From Collinsella sp. TF05-9AC (lineage in GTDB: Bacteria > Actinomycetota > Coriobacteriia > Coriobacteriales > Coriobacteriaceae), in the NCBI RefSeq assembly GCF_003438495.1, contig NZ_QSSH01000003.1, positions 47,370 to 111,369 on the forward strand: 64,000 bases of DNA, written 5' to 3'. The position numbers and the translations under genes were made by a program. Every line of letters begins with the position of its first letter. Position 1 is the stretch's first letter. Below the pieces are notes generated by a model, which was not told the origin of the DNA, made no database searches, and saw only the letters and a list, made by a program, of their open reading frames with translations. Shown piece by piece: positions 16,274 to 25,072 of this stretch.

Positions 16274-16476
16274 ACGGGGCCCTCCCGGTGTAAATCTGCT
16301 TCGTTTCATGCAGCCATCAGGGTACCCATCAGATGTGAATCGTACGTGACATTTAACAGATACCATCAACTCATCAATAGCTCACCAAGTTGGTGGGATG
16401 CGGTTACACCCGGCGGTTGAACTACAATAGGGCTTGCTAATTGTTGTGAATGGCGTTTACGCACGGGGGCATTCTT

Positions 16477-18456
16477 ATGAATCTTCACCTTTCTCAGTCT
16501 GATGGCTTTTTGCGTGTGGCGGCGGCCTCGCCGCGGATTCGCGTGGCCGATGTCGAGGGCAATGCCGAGGTTGCACTGACGGCTGTTCGCGAGGCTGCCG
16601 AGCGCGGCGTTCGCGCGCTGGTGTTGCCCGAGCTTAACCTGACCGGCTATACCGCGGCCGACCTGTTCCATAATCGCACGCTGCTGCATGCCTGCGAGGT
16701 TGCTCTGGTGCATATCCTCGATGAGACTCGTGAGCTGCCGATTGTCTTTACCATCGGTCTTCCCGTGGCGGTGGCCGAGAACATCTACAACTGCGCCGCC
16801 GTGTGCTGTGCGGGTGAGCTTTTGGGTCTTACGGCCAAGAAGTATCTGCCCAACTATGGCGAGTTCTATGAGTGCCGTTGGTTTGCTCCGGCGCCTGCGG
16901 ATCCTGTGTGGGTCGAGTTTGCCGGTCAGGGTCCGGTTTCGCTGGGTTCGGGGCTTGTCTACCGCTGCTGTGATGAGGGCGCCGAGGACCTGGTGCTGGG
17001 CGTTGAGGTCTGTGAGGACCTGTGGGTGCCGGCGCCCCCTTCGACCGAGATGGCGCTTGCCGGTGCGACGGTGATTCTCAATCCGTCGGCCTCGGACGAG
17101 ATTATCGGTAAGGCAGATTACCGCCGCAGCCTTATCTCCAATCAGAGTGCGCGCCTGTACTGTGCCTATGCCTATGCAGACGCGAGCGAGGGCGAGTCCA
17201 CGACCGACATGGTCTTTGCGGGGGAGAACCTCGTCTACGAAAACGGCTCCAAGCTCGCCGCGACCAAGCTGCTTACCTGCGACATGGCCGTCGCCGACGT
17301 TGACCTTGACCGCCTGGTTGCCGAGCGCCGTCGCTCGACGACGTGGACGCGCACGGACGATGCGCCGGAGGCCACGACCGTTGAATTTTCGTTTGAGGGC
17401 GTGCCGGCAGATGAACCTGTCCTGCGCGATGCGTTCGACATCGACCGTGTCTTCCCCCGCGCGCCCTTTGTGCCGGCCGACCATGGCGACCTGGCCGAGC
17501 GTTGCGAGACCATCCTCGACCTGCAGACCGCCGGCCTCAAGACCCGCCTTGCCCATACGGGTACCAAGGCCGCAGTCATCGGTCTTTCAGGCGGCCTGGA
17601 CTCCACGCTGGCGCTGCTCGTGACGGTTCGCGCCTTCGATGCACTGGGGCTGCCGCGCACCGGTATCACAGCCGTGTCCATGCCCGGCTTTGGCACGACG
17701 CATCGCACCAAGTCGAATGCCGAGTCGCTCGCCCGCGACCTGGGTGTGAGCTTCCGCGAGGTTTCGATCCACGCGGCTGTGGAACAGCACTTCAAGGACA
17801 TTGAGCACGATCCGGCCGTGCAGGACGTGACCTACGAGAACAGCCAGGCGCGCGAGCGTACGCAGATTTTGATGGATCTGGCCAACCAGGCTGGCGGTTT
17901 TGTCATCGGCACGGGCGATCTGTCGGAGCTGGCGCTCGGCTGGGCTACCTATAACGGCGACCACATGAGCATGTACGCCGTCAACGCGAGCGTGCCCAAG
18001 ACGCTTGTGCGCCATCTGGTGCGCTATGCGGCCGATGTCTTTGGTGGGCGCATTGCCGAGGTCCTGCTCGATATCCTCGATACGCCAGTGTCCCCCGAGC
18101 TTCTGCCGCCCACGGGCGATGGCGAGATTGCGCAGAAGACCGAGAATTTGGTGGGGCCGTACGAGCTGCACGATTACTTCCTCTATTACCTGCTGCGTTT
18201 TGGCTTTGAGCCGGGCAAGATCTACCGCATGGCGCTCAAGAGCTTTGAGGGCGTCTACGACGCCAAGACCGTTCACACGTGGTTGCGTACGTTCTACCGT
18301 CGCTTCTTTGCCCAGCAGTTTAAGCGCAGCTGTCTGCCTGATGGTCCCAAGGTGGGCTCGGTGACACTCAGCCCGCGCGGTGATTGGCGTATGCCGAGTG
18401 ACGCCAGCTCGCATCTGTGGCTTGCGCAGATCGACGCGCTCGATGCAGTTGACTAA
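16477..18456 (+). CDS. nadE: Glutamine-dependent NAD(+) synthetase
   Basis: 659-aa two-domain enzyme making NAD from deamido-NAD, ATP and glutamine. The N-terminal glutaminase (nitrilase fold) shows E52 (LPELNLTG), K121 (AKKYLPNYGEF) and C179 (VEVCEDLW), matching the family triad spacing. The C-terminal synthetase has the ATP loop SGGLDS at 371-376 and GTGDLSELALGWATY. Length is that of the actinobacterial glutamine-dependent type, so no separate glutaminase is needed. ATG 16477 follows GGGGGC; an upstream ATG at 16450 has no ribosome site. It ends just before a strong terminator. Confidence 0.93.
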   Translation: MNLHLSQSDGFLRVAAASPRIRVADVEGNAEVALTAVREAAERGVRALVLPELNLTGYTAADLFHNRTLLHACEVALVHILDETRELPIVFTIGLPVAVAENIYNCAAVCCAGELLGLTAKKYLPNYGEFYECRWFAPAPADPVWVEFAGQGPVSLGSGLVYRCCDEGAEDLVLGVEVCEDLWVPAPPSTEMALAGATVILNPSASDEIIGKADYRRSLISNQSARLYCAYAYADASEGESTTDMVFAGENLVYENGSKLAATKLLTCDMAVADVDLDRLVAERRRSTTWTRTDDAPEATTVEFSFEGVPADEPVLRDAFDIDRVFPRAPFVPADHGDLAERCETILDLQTAGLKTRLAHTGTKAAVIGLSGGLDSTLALLVTVRAFDALGLPRTGITAVSMPGFGTTHRTKSNAESLARDLGVSFREVSIHAAVEQHFKDIEHDPAVQDVTYENSQARERTQILMDLANQAGGFVIGTGDLSELALGWATYNGDHMSMYAVNASVPKTLVRHLVRYAADVFGGRIAEVLLDILDTPVSPELLPPTGDGEIAQKTENLVGPYELHDYFLYYLLRFGFEPGKIYRMALKSFEGVYDAKTVHTWLRTFYRRFFAQQFKRSCLPDGPKVGSVTLSPRGDWRMPSDASSHLWLAQIDALDAVD

Positions 18457-18524
18457 GGTTGGCTAAATTGAACCAATACGGGGGTTGCAAGCGTTACACT
18501 TTTGCAATCTGATGGCCCGTATCG

Positions 18525-18555
18525 CGCGGCGCTCTTGTCAGAGCGCCGCGTTTTT
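18525..18555 (+). terminator. Strong intrinsic terminator
   Basis: CGCGGCGCTC (18525-18534) pairs perfectly with GAGCGCCGCG (18541-18550) around TTGTCA and runs into five T. It lies only 20 bases before the aminotransferase start, so it could act as a leader attenuator for that gene as well as the end of nadE. Confidence 0.88.
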
Positions 18556-18574
18556 CATATCGAAAGGTGGCACC

Positions 18575-19738
18575 ATGCAGGCATCGCAGCGTCTCGACCG
18601 CTTTGGCGCGGAGGTCTTCGCCTCGCTCAACAACAAGCTTCTCGCGCTGAAGGCTCAGGGCAAGACCATTTACAACATGAGCGTGGGCACGCCCGACTTT
18701 AAGCCGTACGACCACGTGGTCGAGGCGCTCACGCAGGCGGCCCAAGATCCCGAGATGTGGAAGTACGCCCTGCGCGACCTGCCTGAGCTTAAGCAAGCCG
18801 TGTGCGATTACTACGAGCGTCGCTTTGGCGTTTCGGGCATTACGCCGTCCATGGTGCAGTCGTGCAACGGCACGCAGGAGGGCGTGGGTCATTTGGGCCT
18901 GGCCCTGCTCGATCCGGGTGACACCATTCTAGTTCCCGATCCGTGCTACCCGGTCTTTGAGGCGGGTGCGAAGATCGCCGATGCCAAGCTCGAGTACTAT
19001 CCGCTGGTTGCCGAGCACAATTACCTGCCCTATGTGGCGGGCATCGATCCCGAGGTGGCCGATCGCGCCAAGTACATGATCGTTTCGTTGCCCGCGAACC
19101 CGGTCGGCTCGGTGGGTACGCCCGAGGTCTACGAGGAGATTATCGCCTTCGCGCGTGAGCACGATCTACTGATTGTTCACGACAACGCGTACTCCGACAT
19201 CGTGTTCGACGGCGAGCCGGGCGGAAGCTTCTTGCAGTATCCCGGTGCGCTCGAGGTGGGCGTTGAGTTCTTCTCGCTCTCCAAGTCGTTTAACGTCACC
19301 GGTGCGCGTATCGGCTTTTTGGTCGGCCGCGAGGACGTGGTCTCGGCCTTTGCCAAGCTGCGCAGCCAAATCGACTTTGGTATGTTCTTCCCGATCCAGA
19401 AGGCTGCTATCGCCTGTCTGAACGGTCCGCGCGATGAGGTCGAGGCGCAGCGTCTGAAGTACCAGGAGCGCCGCGATGCCCTGTGCGACGGTCTTGAGGG
19501 CCTGGGCTGGGAGCGTCCCAACGCGCATGGCTCCATGTTCGTGTGGGCCAAGCTTCCCGGTGGTCGCACCGATTCCATGGCGTTTTGCGAGGAGCTTATG
19601 GAGAAGGCCGGCGTTGTGGTGACGCCGGGCGCGAGCTTTGGTCCTTCGGGCGAGGGGCACGTGCGCATGGCGCTGGTCTTGCCGCCCGACCAGATCGCTT
19701 TGGCTGTCGAGGCCATTCGCGAGGCTGGCCTGTATTAG
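18575..19738 (+). CDS. Class I/II PLP-dependent aminotransferase
   Basis: 387-aa fold-type I aminotransferase. Seen: MSVGTPDFKPYDHV, a CNGTQEG cofactor-loop, PDPCYPVFEAGAK, LPANPVGSVGT, DNAYSDIVFDG and the PLP Lys block SLSKSFNVTGARIGF. The C-terminus has the carboxylate-binding Arg in GHVRMAL. It resembles DapL/PatA-type and alanine-type aminotransferases. Since this genome uses the acetylase route (dapH at 23.6 kb), it could be the N-acetyl-diaminopimelate aminotransferase, but sequence alone does not settle this. ATG 18575 has a GAAAGG ribosome site. A terminator precedes it by 20 bases. Confidence 0.82.
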   Translation: MQASQRLDRFGAEVFASLNNKLLALKAQGKTIYNMSVGTPDFKPYDHVVEALTQAAQDPEMWKYALRDLPELKQAVCDYYERRFGVSGITPSMVQSCNGTQEGVGHLGLALLDPGDTILVPDPCYPVFEAGAKIADAKLEYYPLVAEHNYLPYVAGIDPEVADRAKYMIVSLPANPVGSVGTPEVYEEIIAFAREHDLLIVHDNAYSDIVFDGEPGGSFLQYPGALEVGVEFFSLSKSFNVTGARIGFLVGREDVVSAFAKLRSQIDFGMFFPIQKAAIACLNGPRDEVEAQRLKYQERRDALCDGLEGLGWERPNAHGSMFVWAKLPGGRTDSMAFCEELMEKAGVVVTPGASFGPSGEGHVRMALVLPPDQIALAVEAIREAGLY

Positions 19739-19882
19739 AAAGTTGTTTCGGCTCGTCAATAGCTCGAAACCGATTTCGTGCAGTTATTTTACGAATTCTG
19801 CAAATAATTTCGGTAAGCGGTCGATATTTGGCTGCGAATAGGAGCATAATCAAAGTCCCGATTGGATGTATTGGGATTACGG

Positions 19883-19913
19883 CAAGCCGCTCGGGTCGTT
19901 CCCGGGCGGCTTG
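19883..19913 (+). terminator. Hairpin in the ldh leader
   Basis: CAAGCCGCTCGGG (19883-19895) pairs with CCCGGGCGGCTTG (19901-19913), one wobble, followed by TTTG. It ends 26 bases before the ldh start. It may end the aminotransferase transcript or attenuate ldh. Confidence 0.55.
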
Positions 19914-19939
19914 TTTGTGGAGAGAGATGGGAGTTTCTA

Positions 19940-20890
19940 ATGGTTAACGAGAAGAAGGTCGCTATTGTCGGCTGCGGTTTCGTCGGTTCGTCTTCGGCGT
20001 TCGCGTTGATGCAGAGCGGTCTGTTCTCCGAGATGGTTCTCATCGACGTGGACAAGAACCGCGCCGAGGGTGAGGCCCTGGATATCGCGCACGGCATGAC
20101 GTTTGCCGAGCCGATGAAGATCTACGCCGGCGATTATTCCGATGTCGCCGACGCCGCCATGATCGTCGTCACCGCTGGCGCTGCCCAGAAGCCCGGTGAG
20201 ACCCGCCTGGACCTGGTCAATAAGAACGTCAACATCTTTAAGTCCATTATCCCCGAGATTAAGAAGTCTGGCTTCGACGGCATTCTGCTCATCGTCTCCA
20301 ACCCGGTCGACGTTCTGACCTACGCCGCCATTAAGATGTCCGGCTTGCCCGAGGGCCATGTCATCGGCTCCGGCACCGTGCTCGATACCGGCCGTCTGCA
20401 GCAGATGCTCGGCGCTCACGTTGAGGTTGACCCGCGCGACGTTCAGGCCTATGTCATGGGTGAGCACGGCGACTCCGAGTTTGTCGCTTGGTCCAGCGCT
20501 CAGGTTGCCGGCGTTCCGCTGAACACCTTCTGCGAGCTTCACGGCCACCTGGAGCACGAAGCCGCCGAGAAGCGTATCGCCGAGGACGTCAAGAACTCCG
20601 CCTACACCATCATCGAGAAGAAGCACGCCACCTACTACGGCGTCGCCATGGCCGTCAAGCGCATCTGCACTGCCGTCATGCGCGATGAGCAGACCGTTCT
20701 GCCCGTTTCCTCGCTCATGGTGGGCGAGTATGGCCTGTCCGATCTTGCCATCTCCATGCCGACCGTCGTTGGCCGCGACGGCGTCGTCTGCCGCGTTCCC
20801 GTGCCGCTGAACGACGACGAGCAGCATGAGCTCACCGCCTCCGCAAAGGCCCTCAAGGACATCATCGACAGCGTTGACTTCTCCTGCTAA
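19940..20890 (+). CDS. ldh: L-lactate dehydrogenase
   Basis: 316-aa NAD-dependent enzyme reducing pyruvate to lactate in fermentation. Seen: Rossmann loop VGCGFVGSSSAFALM, the specificity-loop AAQKPGETRLDL, where Gln marks lactate rather than malate dehydrogenase, SNPVDVLTY, GTVLDTGRL and the catalytic His in MGEHGDSE. Length is normal. ATG 19940 is preceded by GAGATGGGAG. The gene stands alone between two hairpins. Codon use is strongly biased, which suggests high expression. Confidence 0.93.
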   Translation: MVNEKKVAIVGCGFVGSSSAFALMQSGLFSEMVLIDVDKNRAEGEALDIAHGMTFAEPMKIYAGDYSDVADAAMIVVTAGAAQKPGETRLDLVNKNVNIFKSIIPEIKKSGFDGILLIVSNPVDVLTYAAIKMSGLPEGHVIGSGTVLDTGRLQQMLGAHVEVDPRDVQAYVMGEHGDSEFVAWSSAQVAGVPLNTFCELHGHLEHEAAEKRIAEDVKNSAYTIIEKKHATYYGVAMAVKRICTAVMRDEQTVLPVSSLMVGEYGLSDLAISMPTVVGRDGVVCRVPVPLNDDEQHELTASAKALKDIIDSVDFSC

Positions 20891-20922
20891 ATTCGGCTCG
20901 TTTGAGCAACAGGCTACAATGA

Positions 20923-20957
20923 AGGCGCCCGGATCCATGTGACCCGGGCGCCTTTTT
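20923..20957 (+). terminator. Intrinsic terminator of ldh
   Basis: GGCGCCCGG (20924-20932) pairs with CCGGGCGCC (20944-20952) and five T follow. Confidence 0.88.
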
Positions 20958-21031
20958 GGTGCATTGGGGACAGGTTTGTTTGCATCAAATGAGGTGCAAT
21001 CGGTGCAAAACCAGCCTGTCCCCCTTGCACC
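20958..21031. repeat. GGGGACAGG/CCTGTCCCC palindromic repeat, copy A
   Basis: GGTGCATTGGGGACAGG (20958-20974) is matched by CCTGTCCCC-TTGCACC (21015-21031) in inverted orientation around 40 bases rich in TGCA and TTTG. It directly abuts the ldh terminator and ends 18 bases before the DUF2974 gene. The same words recur at 22213-22247, 36906-36922 and, as a variant, 39525-39590. Confidence 0.75.
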
Positions 21032-21049
21032 ATTGTTGATGGGAGGGCC

Positions 21050-22210
21050 ATGTCTGATTCGCCTAACTTTTTGACCTATGCCCAGACAGCCTTTGACTCG
21101 TTTGATGAGCGGTCGTTTTGCGCGGTGGACAGTCTGGTCTTTGCCTGGTTGTCGTATTTGCGCCTGCCTCAGGACATGCCAGAGCTTGAGGGCTGGCAGG
21201 GCCTAGACGTTCGCGAGCTGCTGCGTGCCGAGTGCTACCGGGACATGATTGACGACTTGTGGGATCCAGAGGGGAGCAGGGCCTTGTTGGAGGCCGTGGC
21301 AGCAAGCCCTCGCTACCGTGGCGTGCACGTTTGCGGCTATCGTGCCGTGAGCGATGTGGTGGCGACAGAGCAGTTTGCAGCCATGGCGTTCCGGTTTCCG
21401 GCGGGGTTTAGCTATCTTTCCTTCCGGGGGACCGACAGCACGATTGTGGGCTGGAAAGAGGACTTTAACATGGCGTTCCGGTATCCTGTGCCGGCCCAGG
21501 AATCCGCGGCGCGTTATGTGGACGAGGCGGCGGATGCGATTGACGGGCCGCTTTTGTGCGGAGGTCATTCCAAGGGTGGAAACCTTGCGGTTTACGGTGC
21601 GGCGATGTGCTCCGATGTCGCCCGTGCGCGAATCGAACGGGCGTATTCCCACGATGGTCCGGGTTTCGTCGAGGAGTTTCTGAACGGCAACGCCTTTGCC
21701 GATCTTTCCGGTCGAATCGACAAGACGCTACCTCGGTCGTCGATCTTTGGCATGATGTTCGAGACACAGGAGGACTATGCCATCGTTGAGAGCACCGAGT
21801 TCAGCCTGCTGCAGCACAATCCCTTTAGCTGGGTGGTTGATGGTCGCGACTTCGTGTACTGTGAGCGCCTGTCCGCCGGTGCTCGATACGTTGATGGCTC
21901 CATTCGCGAGATGCTGCTTGCAGTTTCGCCTAGCGAGCGCGAGCGTTTTGTAGATGCGTTGTTCTCCGTGTTTGAGGCTACGGGTGCTGAGCGGTTTGCG
22001 GATATCGCTGGGAATCTGCGCGAGAGCCTGCCCGTGATGCTCCAGGCTGCGCAAGGGTTTGACAAGGATACGCGACGCTTTGTCTCGCAGACCATCGTGG
22101 CAATTCTTAAGTGTGCGCTGCTGCCCAAACGTCCCGAGTTCAGCGTGCCTTCTAGTGGTAAGAGCCTGGCAGAACAGCTCGAGGTGTGGCAGTCCGAGCT
22201 CCTGCGCTAG
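21050..22210 (+). CDS. DUF2974 (Mbeg1-like) alpha/beta-hydrolase-fold protein
   Basis: 386 aa. Seen: FRGTDSTIVGWKEDFNMAF followed by the nucleophile-elbow block GGHSKGGNLAVYGA, then SHDGPGF; these match the DUF2974 family of lipase-like proteins. Ser in GHSKG is the likely nucleophile. No signal peptide is seen. ATG 21050 has GGGAGGG just upstream. The gene is flanked on both sides by GGGACAG-type palindromes (20958-21031 and 22213-22247). Substrate unknown. Confidence 0.82.
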   Translation: MSDSPNFLTYAQTAFDSFDERSFCAVDSLVFAWLSYLRLPQDMPELEGWQGLDVRELLRAECYRDMIDDLWDPEGSRALLEAVAASPRYRGVHVCGYRAVSDVVATEQFAAMAFRFPAGFSYLSFRGTDSTIVGWKEDFNMAFRYPVPAQESAARYVDEAADAIDGPLLCGGHSKGGNLAVYGAAMCSDVARARIERAYSHDGPGFVEEFLNGNAFADLSGRIDKTLPRSSIFGMMFETQEDYAIVESTEFSLLQHNPFSWVVDGRDFVYCERLSAGARYVDGSIREMLLAVSPSERERFVDALFSVFEATGAERFADIAGNLRESLPVMLQAAQGFDKDTRRFVSQTIVAILKCALLPKRPEFSVPSSGKSLAEQLEVWQSELLR

Positions 22211-22212
22211 CC

Positions 22213-22247
22213 ATTGGTGCAAAGCAACCTGTCCCCGATGCACCAAT
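22213..22247. repeat. GGGGACAGG-type palindromic repeat, copy B
   Basis: ATTGGTGCA (22213-22221) and TGCACCAAT (22239-22247) form a perfect inverted repeat enclosing AACCTGTCCCC. It begins 2 bases after the DUF2974 stop codon. Confidence 0.75.
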
Positions 22248-22321
22248 CTTCGATGCGCTTGGGGCGGGCTCGACCGCTATACTGGTTCGTGCTCAATTCA
22301 ATCTAGAACGGAATGCCGTAT

Positions 22322-23326
22322 ATGAAAATCAATCACGCGATTCTGCATATCCTGGACTTTGACTCTGCCGTCAACGTCATGAGCCAACGCGAGCTCGATA
22401 TCGAGAGCCGCACCGTGCGTAATTTCGTAACCACGCACCTGCGGCGCGCTCGTACCTCGGCCGACAATAAACGCGCCACGTTTGCCGAGAACTCTGCGTT
22501 TGGCGGCGAGCTCAAGGGCTATTTCTTTGGCGAGCGCGAGTTTGTGGACCTGTCGCAGCAGATTGCGGAGTTCATCTCTTCCGAACTCACCAAGGCCGAG
22601 AAAGCCGAGTCCACTGACGTGCTTGTGGCCGATTTTGACGACGATGAGGATGCCCGCTGGTTTGCCGTGATGCTGCTGGGCTCTAAGCAGGCATTCATGC
22701 ACGAGGTGGGCCGCGAAGAAGGCGAGGTGCGCAACGATATTGCGCGCCACTACGCCATTCTGCCCAACCCCTCGCAAAAGGTGCCGAGCTATGCAATCGT
22801 GCGTGCAAGCACCATGGAGATCGGCTATGTGGATAAGAAGCGCAAGATTGCCGGCGAGGATCGCATGCTCATTCCCGACGGCCTGCTGCAATGCGACACG
22901 GGCGTTTCGGGTAAGGAGGTCATCGACACGGTGACGCGCGTGGTCGAGGAGGTCGCCGAAGAGCACGGCGCCAACACGGCCGTGGCGCTCGCTAAGGTTA
23001 AGGCTGCCGTTGCCGAGAAGGTCGAGGATGACGAGGAGCTGCCGCCTTGGGATATCGTCGATGAGGTCTTTGAGGACGAACCGGTCATCAAGGAAAGCGT
23101 GCGCGCGGCACTGACCGAGGAGAGGGTTCCTGAGCGCGTGCCCGTGGAGCGCAAGCAGGTCGAGCGCGCGGCCGTGCGCAATCACAAGATTCGTACCGAC
23201 ACGGGCATCGAGATCAGCTTCCCGGCCGAGATGGGTTCGAACTCCGAGTACATCGAGTTTGTCAACGAGCCCAACGGCCTCATCTCCATCGAGCTCAAAA
23301 ACATCGGGTCAATTGAGAATCGATAA
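22322..23326 (+). CDS. Nucleoid-associated protein, NdpA/YejK family
   Basis: 334-aa protein of the YejK/NdpA family. Seen: N-terminal INHAILHILDFDS, a long helical acidic central part, LIPDGLLQCDTGVSGK, and a C-terminal domain ending with GIEISFPAEMGSN, EYIEFVNEPNGLISIELKNIG. These follow the order seen in the family, whose E. coli member binds nucleoid DNA. ATG 22322 is preferred over ATG 22313 by spacing from the weak ACGGA. It is a single gene with a strong terminator after it. Confidence 0.85.
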   Translation: MKINHAILHILDFDSAVNVMSQRELDIESRTVRNFVTTHLRRARTSADNKRATFAENSAFGGELKGYFFGEREFVDLSQQIAEFISSELTKAEKAESTDVLVADFDDDEDARWFAVMLLGSKQAFMHEVGREEGEVRNDIARHYAILPNPSQKVPSYAIVRASTMEIGYVDKKRKIAGEDRMLIPDGLLQCDTGVSGKEVIDTVTRVVEEVAEEHGANTAVALAKVKAAVAEKVEDDEELPPWDIVDEVFEDEPVIKESVRAALTEERVPERVPVERKQVERAAVRNHKIRTDTGIEISFPAEMGSNSEYIEFVNEPNGLISIELKNIGSIENR

Positions 23327-23352
23327 ACTGCGCTTGGACGCCGCAAAAAAAC

Positions 23353-23389
23353 AAAGGCCGAAGCCCCGGATGAGGGCTTCGGCCTTTTT
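23353..23389 (+). terminator. Intrinsic terminator after the yejK-like gene
   Basis: AAAGGCCGAAGCCC (23353-23366) pairs perfectly with GGGCTTCGGCCTTT (23374-23387), followed by T residues. Confidence 0.9.
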
Positions 23390-23432
23390 GCTTGGAGCTG
23401 AATTACCCCGCAGGTTGAGCATAAGTCAACGA

Positions 23433-23530
23433 AAACGACCCAGAGCGAGCAAGGTGACGTGAAAGAGGAGGGCATTGACCTTTTGGTCATGCCCGACGAT
23501 TGAATGTCAGATTGCCGCTCTGGGTCGTTT
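23433..23530. repeat. Nested palindromic element, family 1 (copy 1)
   Basis: A perfect 15-bp outer stem (23433-23447 with 23516-23530) encloses GCAA/TTGC, a GG opposite GA internal loop, TGAC/GTCA, then GAAAGAGGAG (23461-23470), an inner hairpin GGGCATTGACC-TTTT-GGTCATGCCC and TGAATG (23501-23506). The same layout with different stem bases occurs at 39610-39710. It lies between convergent genes. No protein is encoded. Confidence 0.7.
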
Positions 23531-23543
23531 GGAGTGTCGAGCC

Positions 23544-23571
23544 GTTACGCGGTTTGGTAAAACCGCGTAAC
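23544..23571 (-). other. Hairpin directly after dapH
   Basis: GTTACGCGGTTT (23544-23555) pairs with AAACCGCGTAAC (23560-23571), starting 2 bases after the dapH stop codon. There is no T run, so it is more likely a stabiliser or part of a larger 3' structure than a simple terminator. Confidence 0.6.
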
Positions 23572-23572
23572 C

Positions 23573-24292
23573 CTAGAGCTGGCGCAGGCCCTCTTCCAGG
23601 CCGGTCTTGCTGTCGGTCTTTTCGTCGCGCATCTTGATGACGCGGGCGGGGACACCGGCCACGACGGCACCGGCGGGGACGTCCTCGACGCACACGGCGC
23701 CGGCGGCGACGACAGCGCCCTTGCCTACGTGCACGCCCTCCAGGACCACGGCGTTGGCGCCGATCATGACATCGTCCTCGATGATGACGGGCGTGGCGCT
23801 GGCGGGCTCCACAACGCCTGCCAGCACGGTGCCGGCGCCGATGTGGCAGTTCTTGCCCACGGTGGCGCGGCCGCCCAGCACGGCGCCCATGTCGATCATG
23901 GAGCCTTCGCCAATGACGGAGCCGATGTTGATAATGGCACCCATCATGATGACGGCGCGGTCGCCGATCTCGACGCGGTCGCGGATGATCGCGCCCGGCT
24001 CGATGCGGGCGTTGATGCCCTTAAGGTCGAGCATGGGGACGGCGGAGTTGCGGCAGTCGTTCTCCACATCGTAGTAGTCGATGGAGTCGGCATTGGCATC
24101 CAGGATGGCCTTGAGCTCATCCCAGTCACCAAAGACGGTCTTGCCACGACGACCGCCGTAGACGTGTGCATTGCCCCAGGCAACCTTCATGCCCGGCTTC
24201 TCGCGCACGTACAGCTTAACGGGCGTCTTTTTGGGCGCGGTGGCGATGTAGTTGATAATCTCTTGTGCATTCATCTCGGCTGCGTTACTCAT
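23573..24292 (-). CDS. dapH: Tetrahydrodipicolinate N-acetyltransferase
   Basis: 239-aa left-handed beta-helix acetyltransferase that acetylates tetrahydrodipicolinate in lysine/DAP synthesis. Seen: an N-terminal helical domain ([21 protein letters not shown]), then hexapeptide repeats ([23 protein letters not shown] onwards), and the [27 protein letters not shown] block typical of DapH. ATG 24292 has AAGGAG upstream. It is the last gene of the lysA-dapA-dapB-dapH operon and fixes the pathway as the acetylase variant. Confidence 0.92.
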   Translation of the reverse strand: MSNAAEMNAQEIINYIATAPKKTPVKLYVREKPGMKVAWGNAHVYGGRRGKTVFGDWDELKAILDANADSIDYYDVENDCRNSAVPMLDLKGINARIEPGAIIRDRVEIGDRAVIMMGAIINIGSVIGEGSMIDMGAVLGGRATVGKNCHIGAGTVLAGVVEPASATPVIIEDDVMIGANAVVLEGVHVGKGAVVAAGAVCVEDVPAGAVVAGVPARVIKMRDEKTDSKTGLEEGLRQL

Positions 24293-24331
24293 ATATTGTT
24301 TCTCCTTTGCGTGGATACGGTTGATACCTGG

Positions 24332-25072
24332 TTAGGCAAACATGACCTGGTCGAACGTATAGAAGCCGGGTTCGCGGGTGACGAGCTTCTGCGCGGCTGC
24401 CAGGGCGCCGTTGACGAAGATCTGGCGGCTCGTGGCGCGGTGCGTGAGCGTGACCTCCTCGTCCTGGCCAAAGAAACTTACTTTGTGCACGCCGGCGACG
24501 GTGCCGCCGCGCAGCGAGTGCATACCGATCTCCTTGGGGTCACGCGCACCGCACATGCCCTCGCGGCCATAGACGGGGTAGTAGCCTGCCTCGGGCTCAG
24601 CTTCGACGATGGCGTCGAGCAACAACTTAGCAGTGCCGCTCGGGGCGTCGACCTTTTGGTTATGGTGCGTCTCGACGATTTCGCAGTCAAAGCCGGGCAG
24701 CTCGCGTGTGCCCTGTGCCACCAGATGGCGCAGGACTGCGATACCGATGGAGTAATTGCCGGAGTGCATGACGCGGGCGTTCCGACCCAGCTCGCGCAGG
24801 CGATCCATCTGCTCGGGCGTATAGCCCGTGGTGCCCGAGACCAACGCCGCGCCCGTGCGCCCGACATAGGCGACGACGGCATCGAAGGTCACGACGTTCG
24901 AGAAGTCGATGATGACGTCGGCTGCCGGGGCGTTCTCGAGCTCGGACAAGTCGAAGCCGATCTGGGCGACGATGTCGAAAACGGGCTGACCGGCGGCGTC
25001 GACAATGCCCTCGGCGGTAGTGCGGATGAGCGAGCCCATGCGGCCCGTTCCCATAATGACGGTCTTAATCAA
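24332..25072 (-). CDS. dapB: 4-hydroxy-tetrahydrodipicolinate reductase
   Basis: 246-aa NAD(P)H-dependent reductase. Seen: nucleotide loop MGTGRMGSLI, SGTTGYTPEQ, SGNYSIGIAVL, the signature HHNQKVDAPSGTAKLLL and the final tetramer-domain block. The start is TTG at 25072, overlapping the dapA stop by 8 bases, so the two are translationally coupled. The next in-frame ATG (six codons later) would cut into the Rossmann loop and is unlikely. Confidence 0.9.
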   Translation of the reverse strand: MIKTVIMGTGRMGSLIRTTAEGIVDAAGQPVFDIVAQIGFDLSELENAPAADVIIDFSNVVTFDAVVAYVGRTGAALVSGTTGYTPEQMDRLRELGRNARVMHSGNYSIGIAVLRHLVAQGTRELPGFDCEIVETHHNQKVDAPSGTAKLLLDAIVEAEPEAGYYPVYGREGMCGARDPKEIGMHSLRGGTVAGVHKVSFFGQDEEVTLTHRATSRQIFVNGALAAAQKLVTREPGFYTFDQVMFA

